From the NCBI GenBank assembly GCA_963773315.1, contig CAVZAF010000002.1, positions 310,001 to 374,000 of the forward strand: a DNA stretch of 64,000 nucleotides, read 5' to 3'. Position 1 is the first letter of the stretch. Each line of letters opens with the position of its first letter. The notes under the pieces were generated by a model. It made no database searches and was not told the DNA's origin. It was given only the letters and a program-made list of their open reading frames with translations. Source of the stretch: DATKAS01 sp963773315. GTDB lineage: Bacteria > Actinomycetota > Acidimicrobiia > Acidimicrobiales > DATKAS01. A program made the translations under genes and the position numbers. Below are positions 45,192 through 53,331 of this stretch, in pieces.

Positions 45192-45494
45192 GTGCTTCTC
45201 AACCAGTTCCTCCTGCTCGGGGCGTTCCTGTTCGCGACCGGCGTCTACGGCGCGCTCGCGCGGAAGAACGCGGTGCTCGTGCTGATGTCGATCGAGCTGA
45301 TTCTGAACGGCGTGAACATCAACCTCATCGCGTTCTCGCTGAACAACGGCAGCGACGTGAACGGCATGGTCTTCGCGCTCTTCATCATCGCCGTCGCCGC
45401 TGCCGAGGTCGGCATCGGTCTCGCGATGGTGCTCCTCATCTACCGGAACCGGCGCAGCATCGCTCTCAGCGAGCTCGACGCCATGAAGGGCTGA
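45192..45494 (+). CDS. nuoK: Complex I subunit NuoK (operon 2)
   Basis: Three-helix subunit of 100 residues. The buried acidic residues lie in VLMSIELILNGVNINLIAFS and AAAEVGIGLAMVLLIY. GTG 45192 is 6 nt after the nuoJ2 stop. Confidence 0.94.
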   Translation: MLLNQFLLLGAFLFATGVYGALARKNAVLVLMSIELILNGVNINLIAFSLNNGSDVNGMVFALFIIAVAAAEVGIGLAMVLLIYRNRRSIALSELDAMKG

Positions 45495-45497
45495 GCC

Positions 45498-47672
45498 ATG
45501 TGGTTCATGCAGCACGCGTGGCTCATCCCGCTCATCCCTGCGATCTCGTTCTGGTTGATCCTGTTTTTCGGCAAGCGTCTGCCGTTCAAGGGCGCCGAGA
45601 TCGGCATCACCGCGGTCGGGGCGTCGTTCGTGCTGTCGGTGTGCACGGCGTTCCAGTGGATCCAGCAGGTCGAGGACGCGAAGAGCGCGGAAGAGGGGCT
45701 CTTCTCCGCGTTCGGGCGCACCGTGGTCACGCCGCTGGCCGAGGAGCATCGCCCGGTCGTCGCGCCGATCATCAAGTCGGTCAACTGGCTCGACATCGGC
45801 GGCGTGAAATGGCCGATCGGGTCGCAGGTCGACGGCCTCGTCGCCGCGATGGTCGTGATGGTCACGATCATCTCGCTGCTCGTGCACATCTTCTCGCTCG
45901 AGTACATGCGCGGCGACCGGCGGTTCACCTACTACTACGCGGGGCTGAGCCTCTTCACCTGCGGGATGCTCACCCTCGTCACGTCGGTGAGCACGATCCA
46001 GATGATCCTCGGCTGGGAGATCATGGGCCTGTGCTCGTTCATGCTGATCGGGCACTGGTGGGAGGAGTACCCGAACGCTCGCGCGGCGCTGAAGGCGTTC
46101 TTCACCACACGAACCGGTGACATCGGCTTGCTCGTCGGCGTGTCGATCTTGTTCTTCGGCACGGGCACGTTCAGCATCATCGAGAGCAACACGAAGATCG
46201 TCGACGGGCAGGTGTCGCACACCCTTCTGTTGATGGCGGCGATCGCGCTCTTCGTCGCGGTCATCGGCAAGAGCGGCCAGTTCCCGCTGCACACGTGGCT
46301 CCCCGACGCGATGGCCGGCCCGACCCCCGTGTCCGCGCTCATCCACGCGGCGACGATGGTCGTCGCGGGCGTCTACCTCGTCGCTCGCCTGTACCCCGTC
46401 TTCTTCGAGGGCTTCAAGATCGGTTCGGGGGGCATGAACCCGATGGCGATCATCGGCGGCATCACGATCATCATCGCGGCGCTTCTCGCGTTCGTGCAGA
46501 ACGACATCAAGAAGGTGCTCGCCTACTCCACGGTCAGCCAGCTCGGCTACATGGTCATGGCGCTCGGGGTCGGCGCCTGGACTGCCGGCGTCTTCCACAT
46601 CTTCACGCACGCCTTCTTCAAGGCCCTGCTGTTCCTCGGCGCCGGGTCGGTGAGCCATTCAGGCAGCCACCACTCGTTCGACATGAAGAAAGACATGGGC
46701 GGCTTGCGCAAGTACATGCCGATCACGTTCTGGACGTTCATCGTCGGCACGCTCGCGCTCGTCGGCTTCTTCCCGTTTGCAGGTTTCTGGTCGAAAGACG
46801 AGATCATCGCCAACGCCGACACGCACGGATTCGTGTGGTTCATGGTCATCGGCTTCGCGGGCGCGTTCCTGACGGCGGCCTACATGACCCGGTGCGTGTA
46901 CCTCACGTTCTTCGGCGAGTACCGCGGCGGCCACTCGCACGAGGGTGAGCTCGAGCACGACAGCCACGTGACGGCCCACGAGGTCGAGGTCGAGCATGCC
47001 CATGAAGCCGATGTGACAGAGCACGCGCACGCCGGCCCGCACGAGTCGGGGCCGCTGCTCACCGTGCCGCTCATCATCCTCGCCGTGCTGTCGGCCGTCG
47101 CCGGGCTCCTCAACTGGGCCGCGTGGCCGTTCCACTGGGAGAAGTTCGGCCAGTGGTTCGAGCCGACGGCCGGGCAGCCCAACCTCGAGCACGCGACCTT
47201 CGCCTACGGCAAGGCCGCGCTCTCGATGCTGCTGGTGGTCTGTGCGATCGCGTTCGTCGGCTACCTGATGGCAAACGACTTCGCCTTCCTCAAGAACCTC
47301 ACGCAGAAACGGAAGGTGGCGCGGGCGGGCTACACCTTCCTCGTCAACAAGTACTACCTCGACTATCTGTACGAGAACATCATCGTCGCCGGCATCAGCG
47401 GCCCGATCTCGCGAGCGATGTACTGGGTCAACCAGAACGTCATCGATGCGATCGTGAACCGCACTGCCACCACGACGCGAGACGTGGGCAACTTCGTCTA
47501 CAAGCAAGTCGACCAAGGCGTGGTCGACCGGGGCGTCAACGGCGCCGGCGAGGCCGCGGAGGGTGCGGGTGGCGTCCTGCGCTTGTTGCAGTCAGGGAAG
47601 GTCCAGCAATACGGCGCGCTTCTGTTCGGCGCGGCCGCCATCGGGGCGCTGGCCCTCGTGATCATCGTCTAG
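45498..47672 (+). CDS. nuoL: Complex I subunit NuoL (operon 2) with histidine-rich loop
   Basis: Antiporter-like subunit with lateral helix, 724 residues, nearly 100 longer than NuoL1. Conserved ILGWEIMGLCSFMLIGHWW, FPLHTWLPDAMAGPTPVSAL and KKVLAYSTVSQLGYMVMALG. The extra length lies in an early loop and in a loop coded at about 46920-47050 that holds eleven or so His among Glu/Asp (for example HSHEGELEHDSHVTAHEVE). This loop could bind metal or sense pH. ATG 45498 follows nuoK2 by 3 nt. Confidence 0.94.
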   Translation: MWFMQHAWLIPLIPAISFWLILFFGKRLPFKGAEIGITAVGASFVLSVCTAFQWIQQVEDAKSAEEGLFSAFGRTVVTPLAEEHRPVVAPIIKSVNWLDIGGVKWPIGSQVDGLVAAMVVMVTIISLLVHIFSLEYMRGDRRFTYYYAGLSLFTCGMLTLVTSVSTIQMILGWEIMGLCSFMLIGHWWEEYPNARAALKAFFTTRTGDIGLLVGVSILFFGTGTFSIIESNTKIVDGQVSHTLLLMAAIALFVAVIGKSGQFPLHTWLPDAMAGPTPVSALIHAATMVVAGVYLVARLYPVFFEGFKIGSGGMNPMAIIGGITIIIAALLAFVQNDIKKVLAYSTVSQLGYMVMALGVGAWTAGVFHIFTHAFFKALLFLGAGSVSHSGSHHSFDMKKDMGGLRKYMPITFWTFIVGTLALVGFFPFAGFWSKDEIIANADTHGFVWFMVIGFAGAFLTAAYMTRCVYLTFFGEYRGGHSHEGELEHDSHVTAHEVEVEHAHEADVTEHAHAGPHESGPLLTVPLIILAVLSAVAGLLNWAAWPFHWEKFGQWFEPTAGQPNLEHATFAYGKAALSMLLVVCAIAFVGYLMANDFAFLKNLTQKRKVARAGYTFLVNKYYLDYLYENIIVAGISGPISRAMYWVNQNVIDAIVNRTATTTRDVGNFVYKQVDQGVVDRGVNGAGEAAEGAGGVLRLLQSGKVQQYGALLFGAAAIGALALVIIV

Positions 47673-47685
47673 GAGCCGAGAGCAG

Positions 47686-49203
47686 ATGAACTTCGACAGC
47701 TGGGCACTCACCCTCGCGGTGTTCCTGCCCGCGGTGGGCGTGGTCGTGATGCTGGCCATCCCCAAGCAACAGGAGCTCGCGCTCAAGGTCACCGCCCTCG
47801 TCGCCGCCCTTGGGTCGCTCGGCATCGGCATCTACCTGCTCTGTGCGTTCGACTACAACCGGTCGGGCGAGCTGCAGTTCGTCGTCGACAAGTCCTGGAT
47901 CGACGTGATCCACAGCCGGTACATCCTCGGTATCGACGGCATCTCCCTGCCGCTTCTCTTGCTGTCGATGGTGATCGTCGTGCTGTGCCTCGTCTACTCG
48001 TGGAACCACATCCCCGAGCCCGGCAACCTCAAGGCGTTCTTCATCCTGATCTTGGTGCTCGAGATCGGCATGAACGGCACGTTCGTCGCGCAGGACCTCA
48101 TCCTCTTCTTCGTGTTCTTCGAGGTCGTGCTGCTGCCGATGTACTTCATGATCGGCGTCTGGGGTGGCGAGCAACGTCAGTACGCGGCGATCAAGTTCTT
48201 CCTCTTCACGCTGTTCGGCTCGGCGCTCATGTTGCTGAGCTTCCTGGCGCTGTTCTTCAAGACCGGCGCCCAGAGCTTCTCGATGGAGTACATCGCCGCG
48301 CACACCTCGGGCATCACGCACAGCACCCAGCTCGTGATTTTCGCCGGCCTCTTCATCGGCTTCGCGATCAAGGTGCCGATGTTCCCGTTCCACACCTGGC
48401 TGCCCGACGCGCACACTCAAGCCCCGACCGTCGGCTCGGTGATCCTGGCCGCGGTGCTCCTGAAGCTCGGCACGTACGGGTTCATCCGCATCGCGATCCC
48501 GATCCTCCCCAATGCCGCGATCTCATGGGCGCCGTGGATCGGGCTCCTCGCGGTCATAGGCATCATCTACGGCTCCCTGTGCTGCCTGGCGCAGACCGAC
48601 ATGAAACGGCTGATCGCGTTCTCGTCGGTCGCCCACATGGGCTTCGTGATGCTCGGCATCGCGACGCTCACGAGCTTCGGACTCAACGCCGCAGTGTTCG
48701 GGATGGTCGCCCACGGCCTCATCACCGGGATGCTCTTCTTCCTCGCCGGCTCGGTGAAGGAGCGCTACCACACCCTCGAGATCCGCCAGATGGGCGGCTT
48801 GCTGCAGCGCATCCCGCGCTTCGGCTGGATCCTCGGCTTCTGCGCGATGGCCTCGCTCGGGTTGCCCGGCCTCGCCGGGTTCTGGGGAGAGTTTCCCTCG
48901 ATCCTCGCCTCGTACAGCCCGGCCGCCGGGTTGTCCGAAGGCGTCTTCCGCACCTACATGGTCATCGCCGCGATCGGCACCGTGCTCGCCGCTGCCTATC
49001 TGCTCTGGCTGTACCAGCGCGCCTCGTTCGGCGACGTGAGCCCGACGTTCGCGCACGAGCCCGCACACGACGTCACGATCCCCGAGTGGATCGCGTGGAC
49101 GCCGCTCCTCATCGGCATCCTCGCGCTCGGCATCTTCCCCAACCTCATCTTCGGCATGACCGACGACGCGGTCGGCACCGCGCTCCGCGCGCTCGGGGGC
49201 TGA
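47686..49203 (+). CDS. nuoM: Complex I subunit NuoM (operon 2)
   Basis: Antiporter-like subunit, 505 residues. Conserved FFVFFEVVLLPMYFMIGVWG (essential Glu), FPFHTWLPDAHTQAPTVGSV and KRLIAFSSVAHMGFVMLG. ATG 47686 is preceded by AGGAG at 47672-47676. Confidence 0.95.
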   Translation: MNFDSWALTLAVFLPAVGVVVMLAIPKQQELALKVTALVAALGSLGIGIYLLCAFDYNRSGELQFVVDKSWIDVIHSRYILGIDGISLPLLLLSMVIVVLCLVYSWNHIPEPGNLKAFFILILVLEIGMNGTFVAQDLILFFVFFEVVLLPMYFMIGVWGGEQRQYAAIKFFLFTLFGSALMLLSFLALFFKTGAQSFSMEYIAAHTSGITHSTQLVIFAGLFIGFAIKVPMFPFHTWLPDAHTQAPTVGSVILAAVLLKLGTYGFIRIAIPILPNAAISWAPWIGLLAVIGIIYGSLCCLAQTDMKRLIAFSSVAHMGFVMLGIATLTSFGLNAAVFGMVAHGLITGMLFFLAGSVKERYHTLEIRQMGGLLQRIPRFGWILGFCAMASLGLPGLAGFWGEFPSILASYSPAAGLSEGVFRTYMVIAAIGTVLAAAYLLWLYQRASFGDVSPTFAHEPAHDVTIPEWIAWTPLLIGILALGIFPNLIFGMTDDAVGTALRALGG

Positions 49204-49206
49204 TCG

Positions 49207-50718
49207 GTGCACGTCCTCGCCCAGGCCGGCAGCGGCTGGCAGCAGCCCAACATCGACTATCACGCGCTCGCGCCGCTGATCGTCCTCGCCGGCGCGATCG
49301 TCGTGCTGCTGCTCGTCGACCTGCTGCTCGACGAGCGTCAGAAGTGGGCGACATCGTCGATCGCCGGCATCGGCTTGCTCGCGTCGCTCGTGCCGGTGCT
49401 CACCCTCGCCGTCGACGGCACCGACCGGTCGATGTTCGGCGGCGCGTTCGTCGTCGACAACTTCTCGCTCGTCGTGAGCGGGCTGTTCATCGTCACCGGC
49501 TACGCGGTCGTACTCATCTCGACGAACTACATCGACGAGGGCGACTACTACGAAGGCGAGTACTACACGCTGCTCCTGTGCTCGATCCTCGGCATGGTGA
49601 TGATCGCGTCGTCGCGCGACCTGGTCTCGCTGTTCATCGCGCTCGAGCTGCTCTCCATCCCCGCCTACATGCTTGCCGCGTGGCGCAAGCGCGACCTCAA
49701 GAGCAACGAAGCCGGCATGAAGTACTTCCTGCTCGGCGTCTTCGCCTCGGCCGTGATGCTCTACGGGATGTCGCTGCTCTACGGCGTCACGGGATCGACG
49801 CAGCTGGCCGCCATCGGCGCGCAGATCGGTGGTTCGGCGTCCTCCGAACCGATCGCGACGCTCGCGATTGTGTTCGTGATCGTCGGCTTTGCGTTCAAGG
49901 TGTCCGCAGTGCCGTTCCACAGCTGGGCTCCAGACACTTATGAAGGCGCGCCGACCCCGGTAGCCGCGTTCCTCTCGGTCGCGTCGAAGGCCGCAGGCTT
50001 CGTCGCGCTGCTCGAGCTCGTCTTCGTCGGGTTCTTCGGGCGCAGTGATGTGTGGGCACCGGTGTTCTGGGTGCTCGCAGCGGCTTCCATGACCCTGGGC
50101 AACCTCGTCGCGCTGCGCCAGACGAACATGATCCGGATGCTCGCCTACTCGTCGATCGCGCAGGGCGGCTTCATCCTGATGCCGCTCGCCGTCATCGGCG
50201 ACGGGCCGGACGCGGCGAAGAGCGCGCTCACCGCGGTCGTGACCTACCTCTTGATCTACGCGGTGATGAACATCGGCGCGTTCGCCGTCGTCATCGTCGT
50301 GGCCCGCAGAACTCGCTCGGGGGAGATCTCGTCGTTCGCCGGGCTCTTCTCCTACGCGCCCGGGCTCTGCGTCGCGATGACGTTCTTCCTCTTCTCGCTC
50401 GCCGGCACGCCGCCGCTCGCAGGATGGGTCGCGAAGTTCATCGTCTTCCGATCGCTCCTCGACGCCGGAGGAGGCTGGGCGGTCGGGCTCGCCGTGATCG
50501 GCGTCGTGAACTCCGTGATCGCGCTCTTCTACTACGCGGCTGTGTCGAAGGAGATGTGGATGAACCCGGCGCCCGACGGCGACGTGTCTCCGCTCCGCAT
50601 CCCCGGCCCCCTGCTCATCACGGTCGGGGCCGCGGCTGCCCTCGTGGTGCTGATCGGCATCTTCCCGTCGATCGTGCTGCACTTCAGCGACCTCACCTCG
50701 CTGGCCTCGGGGAGCTGA
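49207..50718 (+). CDS. nuoN: Complex I subunit NuoN (operon 2)
   Basis: Antiporter-like subunit, 503 residues, closing the 11-subunit set. Conserved LFIALELLSIPAYMLAAWRK, VPFHSWAPDTYEGAPTPVAA and IRMLAYSSIAQGGFILMPLA. GTG 49207 lies 3 nt after the nuoM2 stop. Its TGA (50716-50718) is followed in the same frame by the methyltransferase reading frame without an intervening ATG or GTG until 50785. Confidence 0.94.
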   Translation: MHVLAQAGSGWQQPNIDYHALAPLIVLAGAIVVLLLVDLLLDERQKWATSSIAGIGLLASLVPVLTLAVDGTDRSMFGGAFVVDNFSLVVSGLFIVTGYAVVLISTNYIDEGDYYEGEYYTLLLCSILGMVMIASSRDLVSLFIALELLSIPAYMLAAWRKRDLKSNEAGMKYFLLGVFASAVMLYGMSLLYGVTGSTQLAAIGAQIGGSASSEPIATLAIVFVIVGFAFKVSAVPFHSWAPDTYEGAPTPVAAFLSVASKAAGFVALLELVFVGFFGRSDVWAPVFWVLAAASMTLGNLVALRQTNMIRMLAYSSIAQGGFILMPLAVIGDGPDAAKSALTAVVTYLLIYAVMNIGAFAVVIVVARRTRSGEISSFAGLFSYAPGLCVAMTFFLFSLAGTPPLAGWVAKFIVFRSLLDAGGGWAVGLAVIGVVNSVIALFYYAAVSKEMWMNPAPDGDVSPLRIPGPLLITVGAAAALVVLIGIFPSIVLHFSDLTSLASGS

Positions 50719-50784
50719 GCAACGCTCGCTGACGTCCTTCGGGCTCGCATCGCCCGGCATGGCCCGCTTCGCTTCGACGAGGTC

Positions 50785-51822
50785 ATGGAGGCCGCGCTCT
50801 ACGACCCCGAGTGGGGCTTCTACGCGACCGGAGGTCGTGCCGGCCGTCGCGGCGACTTCATCACGAGTGTCGAGGTCGGTCCGCTCTTCGGTGCGGTCGT
50901 CGCGCGGGCGCTCGACGCGTGGTGGTACGAGCTCGGCTCGCCCCGGCCCTACGTCGTCGTCGACGCTGGCGCGGGCGTCGGCACGCTCGCTCGCGCGGTG
51001 CTCGCCGCCGCGCCCGAGTGCGCGGCTGCGTTGCGCTACGTGCTCGTCGAGCGATCTGAGGCTCTGCGTGCCGAGCACGACCGAGGGCTTCCGGTCGTGC
51101 TCCCTATCCACGCGTTCGCGGCCGCGTACGAGCTCGACGACGAAGACGAGCAGCCGGCGCGTCTGTTGCCGGACGGCCCGCTGGTCGTGAGCCTCGAATC
51201 GCTTCCGCCGACCGGCGCGCACGTCGTGCTCGCGAACGAGCTGCTCGACAACTTTCCCGTGCGGTTGCTCGAGCGGACGGCCGACGGATGGGCGGAGGTC
51301 GGCGTCGGGTCGGACTTCGAGGAGCTCCTGCTGCCGATCGAGCTGCCGCCCGCGCTTGCCGACATCGACGCCTCCCCGGGATCCCGTGTCGCCTGGCAAG
51401 AAGGCGCGGCAGGCTGGCTGCGCGAGGTGCTCGAGCTCGCCCCGCGGGTCGTCGTCTTCGACTACATGACCACGACCGTGCAGATGGCGGCTCGGCCCTC
51501 GACAGACTGGCTGCGCACCTATCACGGCCACGATCGGGGTGGTTCGCCGACCAGTGAGCTCGGGGAGCAAGACATCACGTGTGAGGTCGCGCTCGATCAG
51601 CTCGCCGCGGTGCGTCCGCCGTCCGAGGTGCGCGACCAGAAGTCGTTCCTCGCAGCGCATGGTGTCGACGCGCTGGTGGACGAAGGCCGAACCGCCTGGG
51701 AGCGGGGCGCGGCCCAAGGGGGCCTCGAAGCGTTGCGCGGTCGCAGTCGGATACGTGAGGCGGAGGCGCTCACCGATATCGATGGTCTCGGCGGGTTCTC
51801 CGTTGCAGAGTGGGTCCGATGA
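50785..51822 (+). CDS. MidA/NDUFAF7-type SAM-dependent methyltransferase
   Basis: Homologue of the complex I assembly methyltransferase NDUFAF7/MidA. At least 345 residues. Motifs: ALYDPEWGFYATGGRAGRRG, GDFITSVEVGPLFGAVVARA, the SAM loop VVVDAGAGVGTLARAVLAAA, VVLANELLDNFPVRLLERT and a C-terminal helix region. ATG 50785 is the first canonical start. However, the conserved helix LADVLRARIARHGPLRFDEV reads in frame upstream (50725-50784), back to the codon after the nuoN2 stop, so the true start is likely earlier and non-ATG, or reached by a +1 shift from CTG 50714. As last partner of the 11-subunit complex I genes it probably acts on NuoD2. Confidence 0.85.
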   Translation: MEAALYDPEWGFYATGGRAGRRGDFITSVEVGPLFGAVVARALDAWWYELGSPRPYVVVDAGAGVGTLARAVLAAAPECAAALRYVLVERSEALRAEHDRGLPVVLPIHAFAAAYELDDEDEQPARLLPDGPLVVSLESLPPTGAHVVLANELLDNFPVRLLERTADGWAEVGVGSDFEELLLPIELPPALADIDASPGSRVAWQEGAAGWLREVLELAPRVVVFDYMTTTVQMAARPSTDWLRTYHGHDRGGSPTSELGEQDITCEVALDQLAAVRPPSEVRDQKSFLAAHGVDALVDEGRTAWERGAAQGGLEALRGRSRIREAEALTDIDGLGGFSVAEWVR

Positions 51823-52694
51823 AGCTCTACGACGCTGAGTCGCCGGCCGATGACGAGATCGCCGCCCGCATCTGGTGGCGCTGTGATCACGACCAAGACG
51901 GGCCTAAGAGCACTTCGCCGTTCCCGCTCGATCCTTTGGCGTGGGACCACGTCCGCCACCTGCGCGAGAGCGGTCGGATGGTGATGGCCCTCAGTGACGA
52001 CGGTGCACCGATGGGGTTCGGCGGCATCGTCGAACGCTCGGGCGTCACCCGCCTCGCCGATCTCTTCGTCGATCCCGGGCACCAGGGCCACGGCGTCGGC
52101 AAGGCGCTGCTGCGCGAGATGCTCGACGGCAAGACGGTCATGACGACGTCGGCCTCCTCCGACGCTCGTGCCTTGCCGCTCTACGTGCGAGCGGGCATGC
52201 ACCCGCTCTGGCCGTACCACTTCGTGTCCGGTGACCCGCGCCGCGTCACCCCGCCCACCGCGGTCACCGTCGAGTCCGCGACGCGCGTCGAGCTCGTCGA
52301 CATCGATCGTGCGGCCACCGGCTTCAACCGCGCGACCGACCACGAGTACTACGAGGTCGGGTGCCGCGCCCAACCGCTCCGCATCGTGGCTGCCGGACGC
52401 GCGATTGGCTTCACCTACCTCGAGCCTCCCCAGCCATGGGCGCCGAACCGGTGGATCCTGTTGACGCTCGCTGTCCTACCCGGGTACGACTCGGCTGATG
52501 CGATGCGCGCCGCTCTCGCGTACGCCGGAGCGCAAGGCGCCGACCGGCTCTTCACCGGCATCCCCGGCCCGAACCCAGTGCTGCGGTCGCTGCTCGACGC
52601 CGGCTTCGTCATCGCCGAGCAAGACATCTTCATGGCGACGTCGCCCGACCTCGTCGACCCCCTGCGCCACCACTACCACCCGGGCTTCGGCTGA
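51819..52694 (+). CDS. GNAT family acetyltransferase
   Basis: 291 residues with an N-terminal GNAT domain. MGFGGIVERSGVTRLADLFV and the acetyl-CoA loop VDPGHQGHGVGKALLREML are followed by ASSDARALPLYVRAGMHPLW. The C-terminal 130 residues look like a second, degenerate GNAT half (APNRWILLTLAVLPGYDSAD; GIPGPNPVLRSLLDAGFVI). ATG 51819 overlaps the methyltransferase stop (ATGA), so it is co-translated with the operon 2 tail. The acceptor is unknown. Confidence 0.85.
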   Translation: MKLYDAESPADDEIAARIWWRCDHDQDGPKSTSPFPLDPLAWDHVRHLRESGRMVMALSDDGAPMGFGGIVERSGVTRLADLFVDPGHQGHGVGKALLREMLDGKTVMTTSASSDARALPLYVRAGMHPLWPYHFVSGDPRRVTPPTAVTVESATRVELVDIDRAATGFNRATDHEYYEVGCRAQPLRIVAAGRAIGFTYLEPPQPWAPNRWILLTLAVLPGYDSADAMRAALAYAGAQGADRLFTGIPGPNPVLRSLLDAGFVIAEQDIFMATSPDLVDPLRHHYHPGFG

Positions 52695-52713
52695 CGTCGG
52701 TAGCGTCCACGCC

Positions 52714-53286
52714 ATGGACCTGCGCCAGTGGATCGTCACCGAGCACGACGGCGTGCGCACACGGTTCGTGCAGAGCGTCCGCGACATCGTCCCCGTCGAG
52801 CGGTGGAAGGAGCGGCCCGGCAACGGCGGCAGCTCGATCGCGTACCTCGTGTTCCACGTGGCCTCGCATCAAGACGTCGCCCTGTCCTCAGTGATCGACG
52901 GACGCGCGCCGCTTCGCGTCGAGTGGGCGGCGCGGCTCGGGCTCACCGGCGTGCCCGCCGACCACGGCCTCGGCGAGACCGAGGTGCTCGAACTCACCGA
53001 CGCGCTCGACCTCGAGCACCTCGACGCCTACGCGGACGCGGTGACTGGGCGCTGTCGAGTGATCCTCGAGCGGCTCGATGTCGAGTCTCTCGACGCGGTG
53101 CCCGACGCAGCGAAGCGGCTCGACGAGCTCGCGGGTGTCGCGGAGGAAGCGGCGCCGTGGCTCTTCCGCATGTGGGATGGCAAGCCGGCGTCGTTCTTCG
53201 TGTCGTGGGAAGACATCGGTCATGGCCTGAACCATCTCGGTGAGATGGTGTCGGTGCGCAACCGGATGGGGCTGAGCCCGTTCTGA
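52714..53286 (+). CDS. DinB-fold protein (DinB / mycothiol-dependent enzyme superfamily)
   Basis: A 190-residue four-helix protein. Histidines at the classic metal positions lie in AYLVFHVASHQDVALSSV and in DIGHGLNHLGEMVSVR, matching the three-His site of DinB/MDMPI proteins. Such proteins are often thiol-dependent S-transferases in actinobacteria, which would fit a mycothiol producer. ATG 52714 has TAGCGT at 52701-52706, 7 nt upstream, so it is probably a separate leaderless transcript. The gene ends inside a 21-bp tandem duplication that copies its stop codon. Confidence 0.75.
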   Translation: MDLRQWIVTEHDGVRTRFVQSVRDIVPVERWKERPGNGGSSIAYLVFHVASHQDVALSSVIDGRAPLRVEWAARLGLTGVPADHGLGETEVLELTDALDLEHLDAYADAVTGRCRVILERLDVESLDAVPDAAKRLDELAGVAEEAAPWLFRMWDGKPASFFVSWEDIGHGLNHLGEMVSVRNRMGLSPF

Positions 53287-53322
53287 ACCCAACTCGTCCG
53301 TTTCTGAACCCAACTCGTCCGT
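53281..53322. repeat. Perfect 21-bp tandem duplication at a gene end
   Basis: TTCTGAACCCAACTCGTCCGT occurs at 53281-53301 and again at 53302-53322 without a mismatch. The unit contains the last codon and stop of the DinB-fold gene, so the stop is duplicated in frame. It resembles the 23-bp duplication at 28931-28976 in size and in sitting on a gene boundary. Confidence 0.9.
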
Positions 53323-53331
53323 GATCTGGGC

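Noticed and set aside
48523..51717. 1064-codon open frame antisense to nuoM2, nuoN2 and the methyltransferase
   Set aside because: Same codon-shadow effect; low-complexity Arg/Glu/Asp product and no plausible domain.
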